From: Tulasnella sp. 424 | Lineage: Eukaryota > Basidiomycota > Agaricomycetes > Cantharellales > Tulasnellaceae | NCBI GenBank assembly: GCA_019633425.1 | Contig: WSUB01000129.1 | Location: 1 to 64,000, forward strand | Direction: 5' to 3' | DNA length: 64,000 nt | In this document: positions 46,816 through 58,641 of the stretch, one piece after another | Layout of the letters: every line of letters begins with the position of its first letter | How positions within the stretch are numbered: the stretch's first letter is position 1 | Program-made: the position numbers and the translations under genes | The notes under the pieces: model-generated | The model's database searches: none | What the model saw: the letters and a program-made list of their open reading frames with translations, nothing else | What the model was told of the DNA's origin: nothing

Positions 46816-47994
46816 ATGTCCTCTCCATCCACAAGTACGTAGTCCTCGCAAATCAAGACTTGTGGCCAGACATCGTCAACAGGTTTCGGTTCACAGTCGA
46901 ACCGTTTAAGGGTACCAACTGGGAAGAGTGCAACCATTTTATTCGCGCTATTCATGCAGCGGCATGGAAGGAAGGCAAATTTCGGGATCCGGCATGGATA
47001 GCGGACTTTGCGGCACTCCACTTTTCGCATAAAGCACTGTCATGGCGCTCCCGGCTTCCGCAAGATGTCCGTGAAGACTGGGCAAAGTTGCAAGTTGCAC
47101 TCTTAGATCGGTGGCCGCCCCCAGAAGATGACGACGAGTGAGAACGCAGTTGGGTCTTGTAATTCCTTCGAGAATCCTGGACAATAACGCTTCTGTATAT
47201 AGGCTCCAGATCGAACCAACACCGGCAGCTGCGCCTTCACTCGGCCGCAGTGATAGAGCTGACCGCCCACTAAATGGTATCCTGAAAGTTGTTATCGATG
47301 GGACTAATACTATCTCGTACATTAAATTTCGTGATGGGGATTCGATTTGCACCTTAACAGACAGGGCGACTGCGGCTCTCCGCATACGGTGCAATTCCTT
47401 GTCCAATGCCACTCTTCTCGAACGAGTCGTAAGTTTCAATTTCTTTATCCTTTGGTCCAATAACGGAGTGTGCTTACAAACGTGACGTAGGATGGATCGC
47501 GTCACTCTTGGCTAGGAGCTCAGTGGGGGAGCACAAATCCCAACCTCGAAAATGGATCCACTTTGTGCGCAAAGTGTTCGACTCCTCGTATCCCTGCGCT
47601 GAAATATCAAATTTCAGAGACGGGCGCCTGGTGCTAGTGGATTCCCTTAAACTAAAATCTTCTTGGACGTCCAATTACCCGTACCAGCTTGCATCGTGTA
47701 CTGTTTCGGCAAATCGGGAAGTAATTCAATTCTGGGAGAACGACGATACTAGTAGTACGTATATCCTCCTTGGCTCTCGGTTCTTCCGGCTTTTGACCCC
47801 GAAATGGCCTGTGCTGTCAGAAATCACAATGAGTATCTTCTGCGACAACAATACACTATACCTTGCCGCGGATCCGGACGCCTACTCGAAGGAATATCCC
47901 ACCGAGAAAAGCGCGGTAAGCCTACCACTACCAATTCCACACAAAAGTTGATACCTTGCTTTCCCAGAAAATCTTTTTTGAGCAGATTGACTAA
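46816..47994 (+). CDS. Family A copy A8, 272 aa
   Basis: Exons are 46816-46834, 46897-47137, 47203-47428, 47491-47564, 47618-47754, 47821-47915 and 47968-47994 (819 nt). The first residues differ from A1-A6 (Met-Ser-Ser-Pro-Ser-Thr), and exon 2 opens IEPFKGTNWEECNHF as in A7. Exon 3 starts ELQIEPT where others have EPRIEPT. The loop after KITMS is IFCDNNTLYL. All splice sites are canonical (the acceptor of intron 5 is GTCAG). It ends FFEQID with TAA. Confidence 0.75.
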
Positions 47995-50900
47995 GTGGAT
48001 GGAGCTAACTCGTCGAACGGTTTCAAGCCATATTCTTTTGGAAAGTGCCACGGATTCCTGGTTCATTGTGACGGCGTATGCTAATATTGCAAACTTCCTG
48101 TAGGAGTGTTCTTTGACTGTGACCGCTTTCGGATATTACCACCTGCTCTCCGGAACCCTCAGCTACCCGAATTTAGCGAAGTGAAGGATTTCCGCCTCTC
48201 CATCAGTTTTTATTAGGAAATAAATCCTTGCTGAAGACTTGACCAGCGCGCAGGATAGAAGTAAAAAGTGTCTCGTTTTATTTCAAGTTACTCCGTCCGC
48301 GGCTTGCGTCTACTGAGGCATCCCCTTTGCACTCAAGTCTGTTTCGTATGGTGGGTCAATCGTCACCCACTCCCCCCCCCCCACTATATCTCTTAACTGC
48401 TGCTACCTTCGGTTATTCATATACGAAGGTACTTTTCCCAGTACCAGGGCGGTCCGCATAAGACATGTACGAAAGGTCCTGGGATGATCTGGAGTCTTCA
48501 GCTCGTGCATCCCGCCCCCGCTACCTTGTGAGTAGCTCGCTGTTAGCGCCATCTACAACCCCACGAAACTGTCTAATCAATGGCGCTTGGTGACTATGAA
48601 CCGCGAAAATGTAGCTTGGAGCCAAATACCATATGCAACAACCGCAACGTACGCTTCCAGGGGGGCAGTCCGCGGAGGGCGGCGTCAGAAGATGCGGGAT
48701 CCTGTCCCGCAACTGAACTAGCTCAGGCTGCTACTACCAACGCAAGAAATGAGAGCTCCTACTCGTCGTCTTCTTACTGGGACTTCTCCGGCCCCTCCCA
48801 GTGGGAAGACGATGAAGAACAGTCTCGACAAGCCACTCCGACGCTTGCCAGTTCGACCGTGGTTCGTCCATAAATGGCTAAACCTCGAGTCTTGGCGATT
48901 AATTATAGCTTGTCACTGAGAGCCAGTTAAGCGCATGAAACCACCGCGAGTCTCCAGCCGAGCTAGGTGTTAAGCAATACGAGGCAAACGAGCGATTGCG
49001 GAGCCCGAGATACTCGGAGGAAAGCATTCTTTTCGTCCAGTGATTCTCAATCTAAAGGGAGGAAGTACTCCCAACCCGAAACTCATCGGGAAGGTGATAG
49101 AATTTCTCCCTCAATCAAAGAGGAAGGGAGGTATTGGATGAGACTCGACCACGAGGTTGCAATTCGACGGCGGTTATGCTCGGTCCGAGATGGGTCTCCG
49201 AATCTGGGGAGGACTAGGATTTTAATCGGTCCCCACAAACCCGTAATCGCCAACTTATAAGGCGATGAGTCTCTTCTGCATGGATTTCGATGGTCGAGCT
49301 CCTGGCTATGCACGCGGAGGCTTCCTCAACCTCGAGTAGAGGAGAAAAGCTCCCTGACGAGGCTGGTCATCCTAGTTATATAAGACTCGTCCATCCAGCT
49401 CACAGTGCTGTCGCTAAATATGACGGGGAGTGCTGGGACAGGGAGGAGAAACGGCGGAAGAGGGTGGAACGACGTCACGAAGTCGGTCAGACTCTCCAAC
49501 AGTCCGTCTGGGTAGAGCGAGGCGCGAATGCGTCGTTCGTCTGGACTTCTCTCTGGGAAGAAGAGGGGGTTTTGTTCTTTTTTTCGCTCCCCACAGCTCA
49601 TTAGGCGGCGTTAATGGTTCTCTATTTGGCCTTTGGCACGGCTCTTTCAAAAACGACGAAGTGGGTTTGCAGGTGTCCGTCAGACACTGCTAATATCCAC
49701 TCGTCGGGAAACTTTCGGATGAGATGCGAGGTGTAGAAAGTATCCGTGAAAGGTGGCTTGTCGGTGGGCTTCGGATGGGCTCCGGGATATAGGGCTTTCT
49801 AAATGAAACAGCCCCCTAAGTGCCGCTGTTCGCCGGGGCGGGCCCTGCACGGTCGTCGGCCCTGGCATTGAGGGTATAATGTGATATCTTTTGGCTAAGA
49901 TGGTGGCTCTGCCCGGTCGAGGTTGTGTGGAAGGAGAAGATGAAGCTCGGGGAGGAAGTCCTCGCGTCGTGGTTTGTTTACCCACCAGAGCGGGTCGTGC
50001 ATGCCGCCGTCGACATGGTAGTGCAACGACCTCAGGCACGCATGTCGGACGACTTCTTGCTCTGGAGAAGGCAGGTGCGAAGAGTGCCAAGGGTGAGGAC
50101 GCTCAGCACTGCCCGATATTCCATCGACCTCGCCAGGCCCGTCCCTCAGCAATCCCCTACCCTCTATGATCTGCATGTTCGGTGCATCACCTTATGCTCA
50201 GTCGGTGGGACGTTAGATGGTGCATTCAGCGGACGACGATGAACAGGCAACATTGAGGAAGTTCCAGGCCGAGCAGAAATCAATTATGTGAGCCACATAT
50301 ATTCGAGCTTGTCTCGAGGTGGGTGTACACCTCCAGCCGAGCGAGTCTGTTACGCACAGCGGGAGCCGAAACAGCAAAACACCAACTCCGAGTGGTGTTG
50401 CTTCGGTGAGAACGGCTTGAATCGGCTGACAATAAGGTCCTAGTCCGTATGATTGTCGAGGAGACTGTCTAGTGCAGGAGCACGGACGATGCTTGACGCA
50501 CTGAACGTGATCAGGAATGTGTTGCAACTTGGACTGCTTCCTCACCGCGCGGAGCGCAAGCGGGCCTGGCGCGGAGGGAGTCGGTCGTCCGTGCCAAACT
50601 CTGATCACGAATGTCCTTGCGAGGTCGTTGCCACCGTCTCTTCTCAGTAGACCGAGATCCCCACATCGCGCTTGGATGACTTAGACGATGGCGGGGCCGG
50701 GGGAAACGGCATACGTCTCACCCAGCACAGTCGGGCCGCGATCCTTGGCGTATTTCGCGCAACATTGACCCAAACAAATCCGATAATTCCCAACGGAACT
50801 CAGTCGCGGGAACCTTCTTTGTTGCTCCTTTGTGCTGGATTCCATCCGGTTGGGGGGGAGGGGAGGAAACTACCCAAGTAAGATTTTCAAGGGTCCGGCT

Positions 50901-51972
50901 CTCGATGATATCACAAACCACGACGTCTCGCTCTCGCCTCACCCCAAATTTCTGGAATGCCCTCGATACTCCTGACACCCTCTCTCATTACTTCTACTTG
51001 CTCTTTCTGGGACGGGCAACGTGTGCATTATTTATGATTCACTATTTTCACACTCCGGCTGACCGCCCTTCTCATTCGGATGCCCGGCTCCAGTGCCCCG
51101 AAGACCTATGCATTTACTTCTGGAACGCCTCGACAATGCAAGCAGGAGTGCATAGCTGCCGTACTGCATACACACGAACTGTCTCATGCGCCTTATCACA
51201 CGCAGTGCGAATCGAAATTCAGCCTAAGGAGTCGTAATCCCAATTTGAAAATATACAACCATTCAACGCGACATTCCAAGACGGGATGCAGCGCCGCCGG
51301 CCGCAAGGCGCCCTTGAATGGAGTGGGTCCTGTCATAGCAATGCCAATAGCCCGATAAGAAAGATTACTGAATGGCGGATTTTCGATGATCCCGTCGACG
51401 GACAAGTCGACGTGACGTTGGTGGTCCCCTATCTCACGTGATCTTTGTCCTCCTGGTCGACGCGCCCTCCGCCTCTGAGCGACTTTGCAATGACGACGCA
51501 TCTCTCGTCTCCAAGAACAATACCTTTGTTTGGGCAACAGCGCAAAATGCCAAAGTATCTGAAGTGCGGACGACGGGGAGCACTTGACTCTTAACCACCA
51601 ATTAAAAAAATAGAAGAAAATAAACAATCTCCAACGCATCTGGCCCAGCCCACAATCCCCCATTCTACTCAGTTTCCGTCTATTACGGAAATACCAATAT
51701 ACTATAGCTAATATCTCGCACATTCAATCGTGTATCTTCCTGGCTACACCCAATCCTCGTTTAAGCGCTGTGACCCGAGGATTTAAAGGTCCCCCCTCAT
51801 CGTAGCTTGGACTGACCTTCCAACGTCCCTTCGTGCCACCACCTCCCCCTCGCATCTCTCTCCTTCCTCCTTCCTCCTCCTCGCACCTCGCCATCCTTCA
51901 ACGCACAGCTCTGAGCTCACAGTACTCGCATTTCCCCCCACTCAGTACACCCATCGCACTCGTATCTTGAAA
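47995..51972 (+). other. A8-B8 spacer
   Basis: Longest spacer without a recognised transposon. About 48,560-49,690 is not found in other modules. It has a TATA-like ttatataag (about 49,376) and two + frames (48,580-48,873 and 49,290-49,604), neither with recognisable content. About 50,020-50,180 matches the A7-B7 spacer. Common block and B8 promoter follow. Confidence 0.5.
51435..51787 (+). promoter_or_regulatory. B8 promoter: CACGTG box to TATA-like box
   Basis: CACGTG at 51435-51440 and TTTAAA at 51782-51787, with the shared ttaagcgctgtgacccgagg word between. Confidence 0.6.
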
Positions 51973-53285
51973 ATGCCCGCGGTAAGCACGCACCTCCCTT
52001 CTCGAACCAGCGATGGTCTTACTTGTCGATGACCATGCTGACCCTCTTCCCTTCCCTTGACGTTCCAAGTCCTTCCCTTCGTCTTTCGTGCGCGCCTCCG
52101 CTGCCGAGCAGCTTGCTACCACCTCCGCGTCGACCATGAGAGGTTCGTCGATCGGCCCTTTCAACTTCGCGCACCACCACACTAACCGCCTTCCTTCCTT
52201 TCCATAGTCGCTCTTCCCCCATGGCTCAGGCCGCTCAACGGCCTCGACCCCCTTCCTCCCTCACTCTACCCCATCCTCCCACCTCCCGTCCCCTCCGTGC
52301 ACTTCCAACCCACCACCATGTCACGATCTTCCTCTAAAACCGCCATTGACCATGATACCGTCATGAGCGACGTGTATTATTACGAGGGCGATAGAGAGGT
52401 AAGTCGCTTTATCCAATTCTTTCGACTGTCGCGTTATTTGTTTTGATCGAGCGGAAGCTGACCCGTCGATGCCTCCTCCACTCCTTTCGCCCTTCTCTGC
52501 CTAGTCTTCCGCATCCACCCCGGAACCCATCCACAGTGCTCGACCTCGCTTCGTCAAGGAGAAGAAGGCAGCTCTGAGAGCCGCCGACGCTATCCACAAG
52601 GCCAACACGTCCAAGAAAAGGTCGATCAAGACCGTCAAAGACAAGAAGAAGGCGTCGGCGAGTGGGACACCAAACGTACCCGCCAGACATACGAGGAGCA
52701 CTACCGTAAGTCGTTCGACTCTCCTCATATTGAGGATGCAGCAGAATCTGACAATCGGGACGATCCTCCGCACCAGCGTCCCCGACCCGACGCTAGCACG
52801 CAGATCATCAGCTCCCCGGAGATCGACGCTGCCCAGCTCAACGAAAAGAAAACTGCAAGTCGTCCTCCCCTCCCTTCGACGCTTCGATAATCCAAGCTCA
52901 CGACGTACTACCTTCCACATTCCTTCCCTTCGCCCCTTTTACGCGATAGTTAACGCGAAAGACCTGGTTGCCTGAAGAGAGGGCCACCTTGGAAGCCGCT
53001 TTGGTCTCGTGGTGGGACGCCAAAGGAGCCGATAAGTACAACCACCCGACTAAGATGGTACTGCCCGACAAGGAAAAGAGCAACTCGGACTGGGACTGGA
53101 TACTGGCGGAGTGCAAGGCCATGGACGAATCATTTGATCGAGGGCGGTGAGTGATCGCGAACACTTCTTCGATTTTGGCCTGGACGGTGCTGACGACGAT
53201 GCTTTTGGATATCTTTCTTCGCAGAAACGGATTGATGATTATGGCCGAAAAGATGAACCCACTTCCCCCGATCAGTGACTCGTAA
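51973..53285 (+). CDS. Family B copy B8, short form, 269 aa
   Basis: Exons are 51973-51981, 52070-52142, 52208-52398, 52505-52705, 52777-52854, 52950-53146 and 53225-53285 (810 nt). Exon 4 is only 201 nt because the whole acidic block is gone; the acceptor now opens SSASTPEPIHSARPR straight before the basic block (KEKKAALRAADAI). The donor after exon 5 is GCAAGT rather than GTAAGT, a GC-AG intron, which fungi can splice. The Trp domain (RKTWLPEERATLEAALVSWW) is intact with one extra residue. The end is short (RNGLMIMAEKMNP, TAA). Last B gene of the array. Confidence 0.65.
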
Positions 53286-54426
53286 CTCTCTCCCCATCTT
53301 CTCCCTCTCCTCGACAATGAGTTCGGGGATAAAAAACTCCCTCCTCGCGGGCTCTTCGCTTCTGACTTGTTTATCCTTGTATTATCCTCTGTAAATCACC
53401 AAAACCGAGCGTTGTAGAATGTAGGAAATAGAATATATTTCGAATTCCGATTATAAGAGCGCGATCTGCAGCGTTGAGGACAAGGGTGATTTGGTGGCGA
53501 CGCCATTATGAGATGACGTCATTGACAGGGTCGTGAGGGCTGAGATGATGGCGGCGACGTCGAGAGTGCGAGGATCTATCTAATCTACGGAGACGCGCCC
53601 TGCGTTCGAGACAGGAATACACTACTATCGATTCCATGAGTCTCCGACGAACACCTTCCATGCCAGCTAGCCCCTTGCAAATTCTTCACCTCCGACCCGA
53701 CGGCATTCCTCGTGTATATCATTCGTTTAGGGATACTCTTACGACCAGCCACAGTCTTCGATCGCCTAACGGCCAACTCTGACTCATTTCGATGGTTCCA
53801 AATCGATGGGGCGTTTTACCTCAACCGAGAAAAAAAACAACCACGTCCCGGCGGTTCTACCCGAGCCTCCATTGAAAGGACCCCCCACCCACTCGCCGGG
53901 CTTCCACCGTAGGGCCCTGGCTTCAAAGAGCACTCCATCTGCGACCTCAACAACCCATCCTTGTGGGTCCACGTGGGTCCGGACCGCCCGAGTCTATTCC
54001 CCGTTTGGAGCGTCCCGCAGTACGGGGCTCATGATTGGCGCCCTTGGGACGCCGACGTTGGGTTGAAGGTAGAGGCGTTGGGAATGGGCTGGTTTGTTGG
54101 TGGTGTTTTCCCCACAAGAACAATGTCAACTTGCTCATTGGTGATCTCGAGGGCACGCACGAGGTGACAACATAAGCGACGGCGCTGTTGACACGATGGG
54201 AAGGACATAATTTGATTTCGAACGCAGAACTACGGACTACAGGATGAGAGAAAAACAAAGGAGAACATGAGAGACAACGGATCGACATGGGGCGTCAGAC
54301 AGTGAGGACCTGAGATAAGGCATTTGGAAGCTGATCACCGGCCCAAGTAATAATACAGCATGAAGTAGGATAGAGAAGAGAGAAGAGATGCGATGTCCGT
54401 GGAGATTGCTGGAAGGAGCTGTGAGA
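53286..54426. other. Array end and unique flank
   Basis: The B 3' flank and a final CRE mark the array end at about 53,550. The remainder is unrelated to the modules. Short frames near 53,800-54,290 on both strands are mutually overlapping and show no family features. Confidence 0.5.
53514..53521. promoter_or_regulatory. CRE-like palindrome TGACGTCA (array end)
   Basis: Perfect TGACGTCA followed by TTGACAGGGTCGTGAGG, about 230 nt after the B8 stop. No A gene follows on this side until A9, 9.3 kb away. Confidence 0.5.
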
Positions 54427-55944
54427 CTAGGTGTTCGTAGCTGGAGCCGTTCTCGCACCCCTTTGACGAGCTCGAGGGGCGGGGTTCCTCGTCGTCGGAC
54501 GGGACGAAGCTTTGGCGGCCCAGGTGAGGAAGCCATCGCTATAAAGGTTCGAGCGCGTCAGCCTTCCCGTTCTGCACGCACGACAAGAGCGGGAACGCGA
54601 ATGGGACTCACTACCCACGAGCCCAGGTGTCGGGCTCCAGCACATTTTTGATGTACATGTACATCATCGGGAAAGCAATCCACTGCTCTGCGTGCGTACT
54701 CTCCGTCATAATGAAGCCGGGGGTCTGCGATTCGTACCACCTAATCGCCTCCCATCCTCTCGCCTCCTCTTTACGCGTCCAGCTCTTGCGGGTGATCACC
54801 TTCCGGTCGGGCGGGAGCATCAGGTCTTCTGGACGACATCGACTGTAGAACTGGAGCACAAAGCAAAGCATCGATCGTCAGTTCGTCGCCCAGCAGAAAG
54901 CGGGAGGGGAGGGCTCGTTCCCAACTAACCGATCCGTTCTTGGTGATCTTTCCGGCGACGCGAGGGGCTCGAGGGCTATTGGTAGTCCTGGCTCTCCTTT
55001 TGCGCTTCGGCTTGGTCTCAGATTGAACTGCCGACGGAGAAGGTTGGGGGACGGGCTGGCTGGGCATCGCGGGTACCAGAGGGAAAGGAAGTCCTTGGAC
55101 GTCGTTTCTCGGACTGCCTGCGATGGAGAATGACGGAGTAGTCGAGGGCGAGGGATGGGAGTAAGCTAAATGGTCGAACGCGATTGGAATGTTGTTGGCT
55201 TCGAAAGTCGATTTGAGGACAGGTCGAGGAGGAATTTTAGGAGGCCTCATCCCTTGGTCCAGTTCCAAACCTGCGACTTGTTGAGCCAGGTTGTCTTCAG
55301 TGGCTCGAGATTCCGCATGGAATAGATGCAAAGTTGAAGCGTGTTCGATGGCGGGAGTTTGTGGAAGACTGTTGAGCGACACTGGAGATAAGGAATAGGA
55401 CAAAGCTGAGGGGCTTGTGGTCTACGTTGAAATTTGAAGGTGAACAGGTCGGTCAAAAATGGAAACGGGATTAGAGAATATTAGAATGGGCCCACGAACC
55501 TCGAGGGAATTAGAACTACGAGCGGGAGATGGAAAAAACGTGTTTTGGGAACGATGACTCAACGGCCTCGTGGACTCGTTCGGCGGGTGGTGGGCAAAAG
55601 GACCTTGAGAGACACCCAAGTAGGGTGGCTGGATGTGGGGAGGGAGCTGGGTGGAAGGGAAGTACGACGGTGCGTGAGGGGGGATTTGCCGTGGTGATCC
55701 TGCTGCAGCTGAGGTGATTGAGACGTTTGAGGTCGGGCGAGCTGGAGTAGAACTGGCGGGAGCATGAATAGGGTCGAAAGGGTATGGACGAGAGTGGAAT
55801 TGGGGGGGCGCTTGTTGGCGCGTGATCTCCTCGAAAAGAAGCCGAATGGGAGGAAGGACGACGGACGACTGGACGAGACAATGATCAGCATTAGTCGACG
55901 AAAAGAAAGCCTATTGACGGAGGTCTTACAGTGGACTGTTGCAT
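54427..55944 (-). CDS. Gene X: putative regulator with Trp domain, 418 aa
   Basis: Not recognised as a named gene. Exons on the minus strand are 55944-55930, 55868-55500, 55421-54930, 54850-54615 and 54571-54427 (1,257 nt, stop TAG). The start is the Met of MQQST, a 15-nt exon. The intron after it has a clear gactaat branch point. Residues 6-128 begin SSVVLPPIRLLFEEI and are Pro/Ser-rich. Residues 129-292 are Pro/Ser-rich and end in a basic cluster (KPKRKRRAR), a likely nuclear signal. Exon 4 carries TRKSWTRKEEARGWEAIRWY and a Met/Tyr-rich helix, then DTWARG. Exon 5 continues TGRLTRSNLYSDGFLTWA. Size, order of parts and intron phases parallel family B, so X may be a single-copy relative. The pattern (low complexity, basic cluster, compact Trp domain) suggests a nuclear protein. 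Confidence 0.7.
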
Positions 55945-57275
55945 TGGAGCGATGACAGGACGATTAAGAGAGATGAGGGGGGAGGAAAACGATTAAGAGA
56001 TAACGGGGGGAGGAGGTTGTTTTTTCCAGCCCGGAGTCGTCCAAGGAGACGCAATATATAGGAACGAAGAGGCGGTGGAGGGAAGGGGCCAGAACGAGAG
56101 CGGATTTGGCTTCAGCCTCTACGAAGATGGAAGGGGCTGAGTGAGTTGGTGGTTGAAAGCGACCAAAGCAAGGCACGACGCCATGAACAAAAGCGTACAC
56201 ACACCCTTCCATGGAGAAGAACACCCTCGTCATCCCCGCCAGAAAAGCCACGTTTCTTCTGCCCGATTGTTGAGATAATATATTAAATTTTGATCGGGAC
56301 CCAAAGAAGGCAGGGAGATGCCCCAGCCAATGCATTGGACGGTGAATCCCTAAAAAAATGCACTTTTCCATGGGGGTGCAAGGGGTCCCACCCCACGAAA
56401 AAATCCTTTTTTTCGGTACCAAGAGTTCGACTGCGTCTCAGGAGGATTGTTACTTCTCTCAGTAGGACAAATATCGCATCACGCTTTAGGGTGGGGGGGT
56501 TGTTCTAGTCTAGGAGGGCGCGGTTACGAGCGGCGGCAGAGCGCGAGGGCTGAAACACCCCTTTGTTGAGCAGCTTTGACCTTGTCGGCTCTTCCCCCTC
56601 ACCCACAGCATCGTCTGGAAACTCCGATCAGATTCACAGCAGCCTGTGTAAAAAAGCTCATCGATGGTTGCCGAGAGCCCGGGGGAGGCAGGTGATCCGA
56701 GTTTGTTGTCGCTCGACGGCGATTTGAGCCATTTGTTCCGCGTATTTTTGATTCCGGTTTATTCGACAATGGACCGACATCGAGCTGCTCAAGTGTACAC
56801 CCTTGCAGAACAAGTCTTCCAACGTAACGCTCGACTCTGGAGCGGGTGGTCGGTACCGAAAGAGAGCCGGTCCCAGAGTTGAAGGCGGTCCGGTCACCTT
56901 ACGAATATCGCTCTCAGTCGAAACACGAATAGCCCAAGGTCCTTGCTCGAGCCAGCATTGACGTACCACAAGCTACGATACCATCCCTCAGTAGCAATCC
57001 AGGACTCCAGAGGACGAACCCAGCTGCAGCGTCTGTCAACGACGAACGGTGGACGAGCCAAAATCCCCAGTCCTCAATGTCCCACCAGGCTTCCAGCAAG
57101 TGCCGCATAGTCCTTTCGTATTCCCTCTTGCAAGGCCAAACTCTCGGGCTTGAAGGCCAATTTCTCCGTGTCGTTCGTTGCTTGCAACGTCGGTCCAGGC
57201 CAAATCAATAGCGGCGGAGCGAATGCCAGATGGCGTATACCACGAGCAGATATATCAAGAGCCGAGTTTCTTCGA

Positions 57276-57668
57276 AAGCTTGTTGCTTCAGATACATTGT
57301 TGGGATCTATGGGCAATAGTATTCTTGCCATTCTATTCCTTATCGCCACGAATGGCCACCTCTCCTCACCTAACAACCGCCAACCCTCCGCCCGTTCGGC
57401 CTACCTGAACCCCTGCGAGATCCGTCTCCATCTTTTCCGGCTCAACCTTCGTACTAGAAACTGCCGTCTGCAAGTCCGCTGGGCTTGAGAAACTGATCCG
57501 ACCAGAGCAACACGGTTCGACCACTTTTTGAGTTACTCCAAAAGGTTTCCTGCACTTGGAGGAGCGTAACGTGGCTAGTTGGAAACCGCGAATAGACAGC
57601 TGCTTCGGACGTCGGAAGGATAAGGGGACCCTCCTCTGTTTGGCCAGCGTGCACTGCAGCTCGGACAA
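57276..57668 (-). other. Weak candidate gene or remnant
   Basis: A minus-strand frame opens at 57,668 (MSELQCTLAKQRRVPLSF) and runs about 89 codons to a possible GTAGGC donor. The next exon after ccatag would read MYLKQQAFEETRLLIYLLVV and stop soon after. Beyond that stop the same frame stays open for a further 70 codons (RHLLEAWWDIEDWGFWL). This could be a small gene, or a decayed one with a stop. No family was recognised. Confidence 0.2.
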
Positions 57669-58641
57669 CTGGAGTTCGACGAAGACTCGCGCGTCGCTGG
57701 ACCAGACAGCCTAAATTCCTCTACTAAGAGGCCGAAGGGTCCTATCATCTGCTAGTAATGGGGCTGAGACTTCTGCGCAGGAGTTTTCGTCGTGGGACCG
57801 GATTCTGGATGGTGCGGTGCTTGCCTGCTGATCGGTGCATCGTTGCGCTGCGTTCTAAGGCTTGGGCTTCAGAGGTCGCAAGGCTTAAGACTGGGACGAG
57901 TCGCTGGCCGGCTCCTAGCACTCCATCGGCATCGTCGAGTCCGACGACGAAAAGATGCTGGCGTGGGTGGTGTGGGAGGTGTACAGTGTTGAGTTTGGTT
58001 GTGGCCCGAAAGGGAAGCCCCGGAAATAAAATGGGACCTCCGAGATTGCATTCGACCTTGGACTGCAACCTTCCACACCGACCCTCGCTCTTAGACAGCA
58101 TCGTTGACGCCCTCAGCGTATTTCCAAGCGGAAGAAGAAGGATGGGAGCCTAGTCCGATCAGCGCCAGACGGCAGAAGTGCGAGTTCTTCACAACGTCAA
58201 TCCCCGTTCTGCATGCAAATGGCTAGTTATGAAAGCCTCCTTCCTTCCTCTTCCCGCTCACCATCTCGTTCATACTATCCTACGACATCTCTTATACGTA
58301 CACTGCTCGCCTCAGGCCCCAGTTGGTAGAACTCACAGTGCGTGGTTCGCAGCACTTGCTAGTTATCGACATCTTCCGACAACCGCCCTTCTGAGGCCCA
58401 GAGCTCCTACATCCCAACGACTTCGACAATGTCTGTACGAACGACCGAAATTGGCATGTTTCTGTGGCCACGGTACGATCTCTCCACATAGGTATGCCAC
58501 TTAGGGAACTTGCGAGCCCTCCGTTACTGCGAAAGCCTTCATAGCCTAGTAACGACCTCATTCACAACAGGTTCTACCTCGACGCCATTGAACAACCTCA
58601 GATCGGCGTTAGCTCAATCTCTCCTCCAGTTGACTTCCTTC

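Noticed and set aside
5080..53285. Homeodomain mating-type (HD1/HD2) locus
   Set aside because: Repeated pairs with a possible DNA-binding domain invited the idea. However, the genes are not divergent, no homeodomain WFxNxR motif is seen and copies are tandem rather than allelic.
1..53600. LTR retrotransposon array
   Set aside because: Gag-like sequence suggested it, but there are no LTRs, tRNA primer site, protease, RT or integrase, and the genes have conserved introns.
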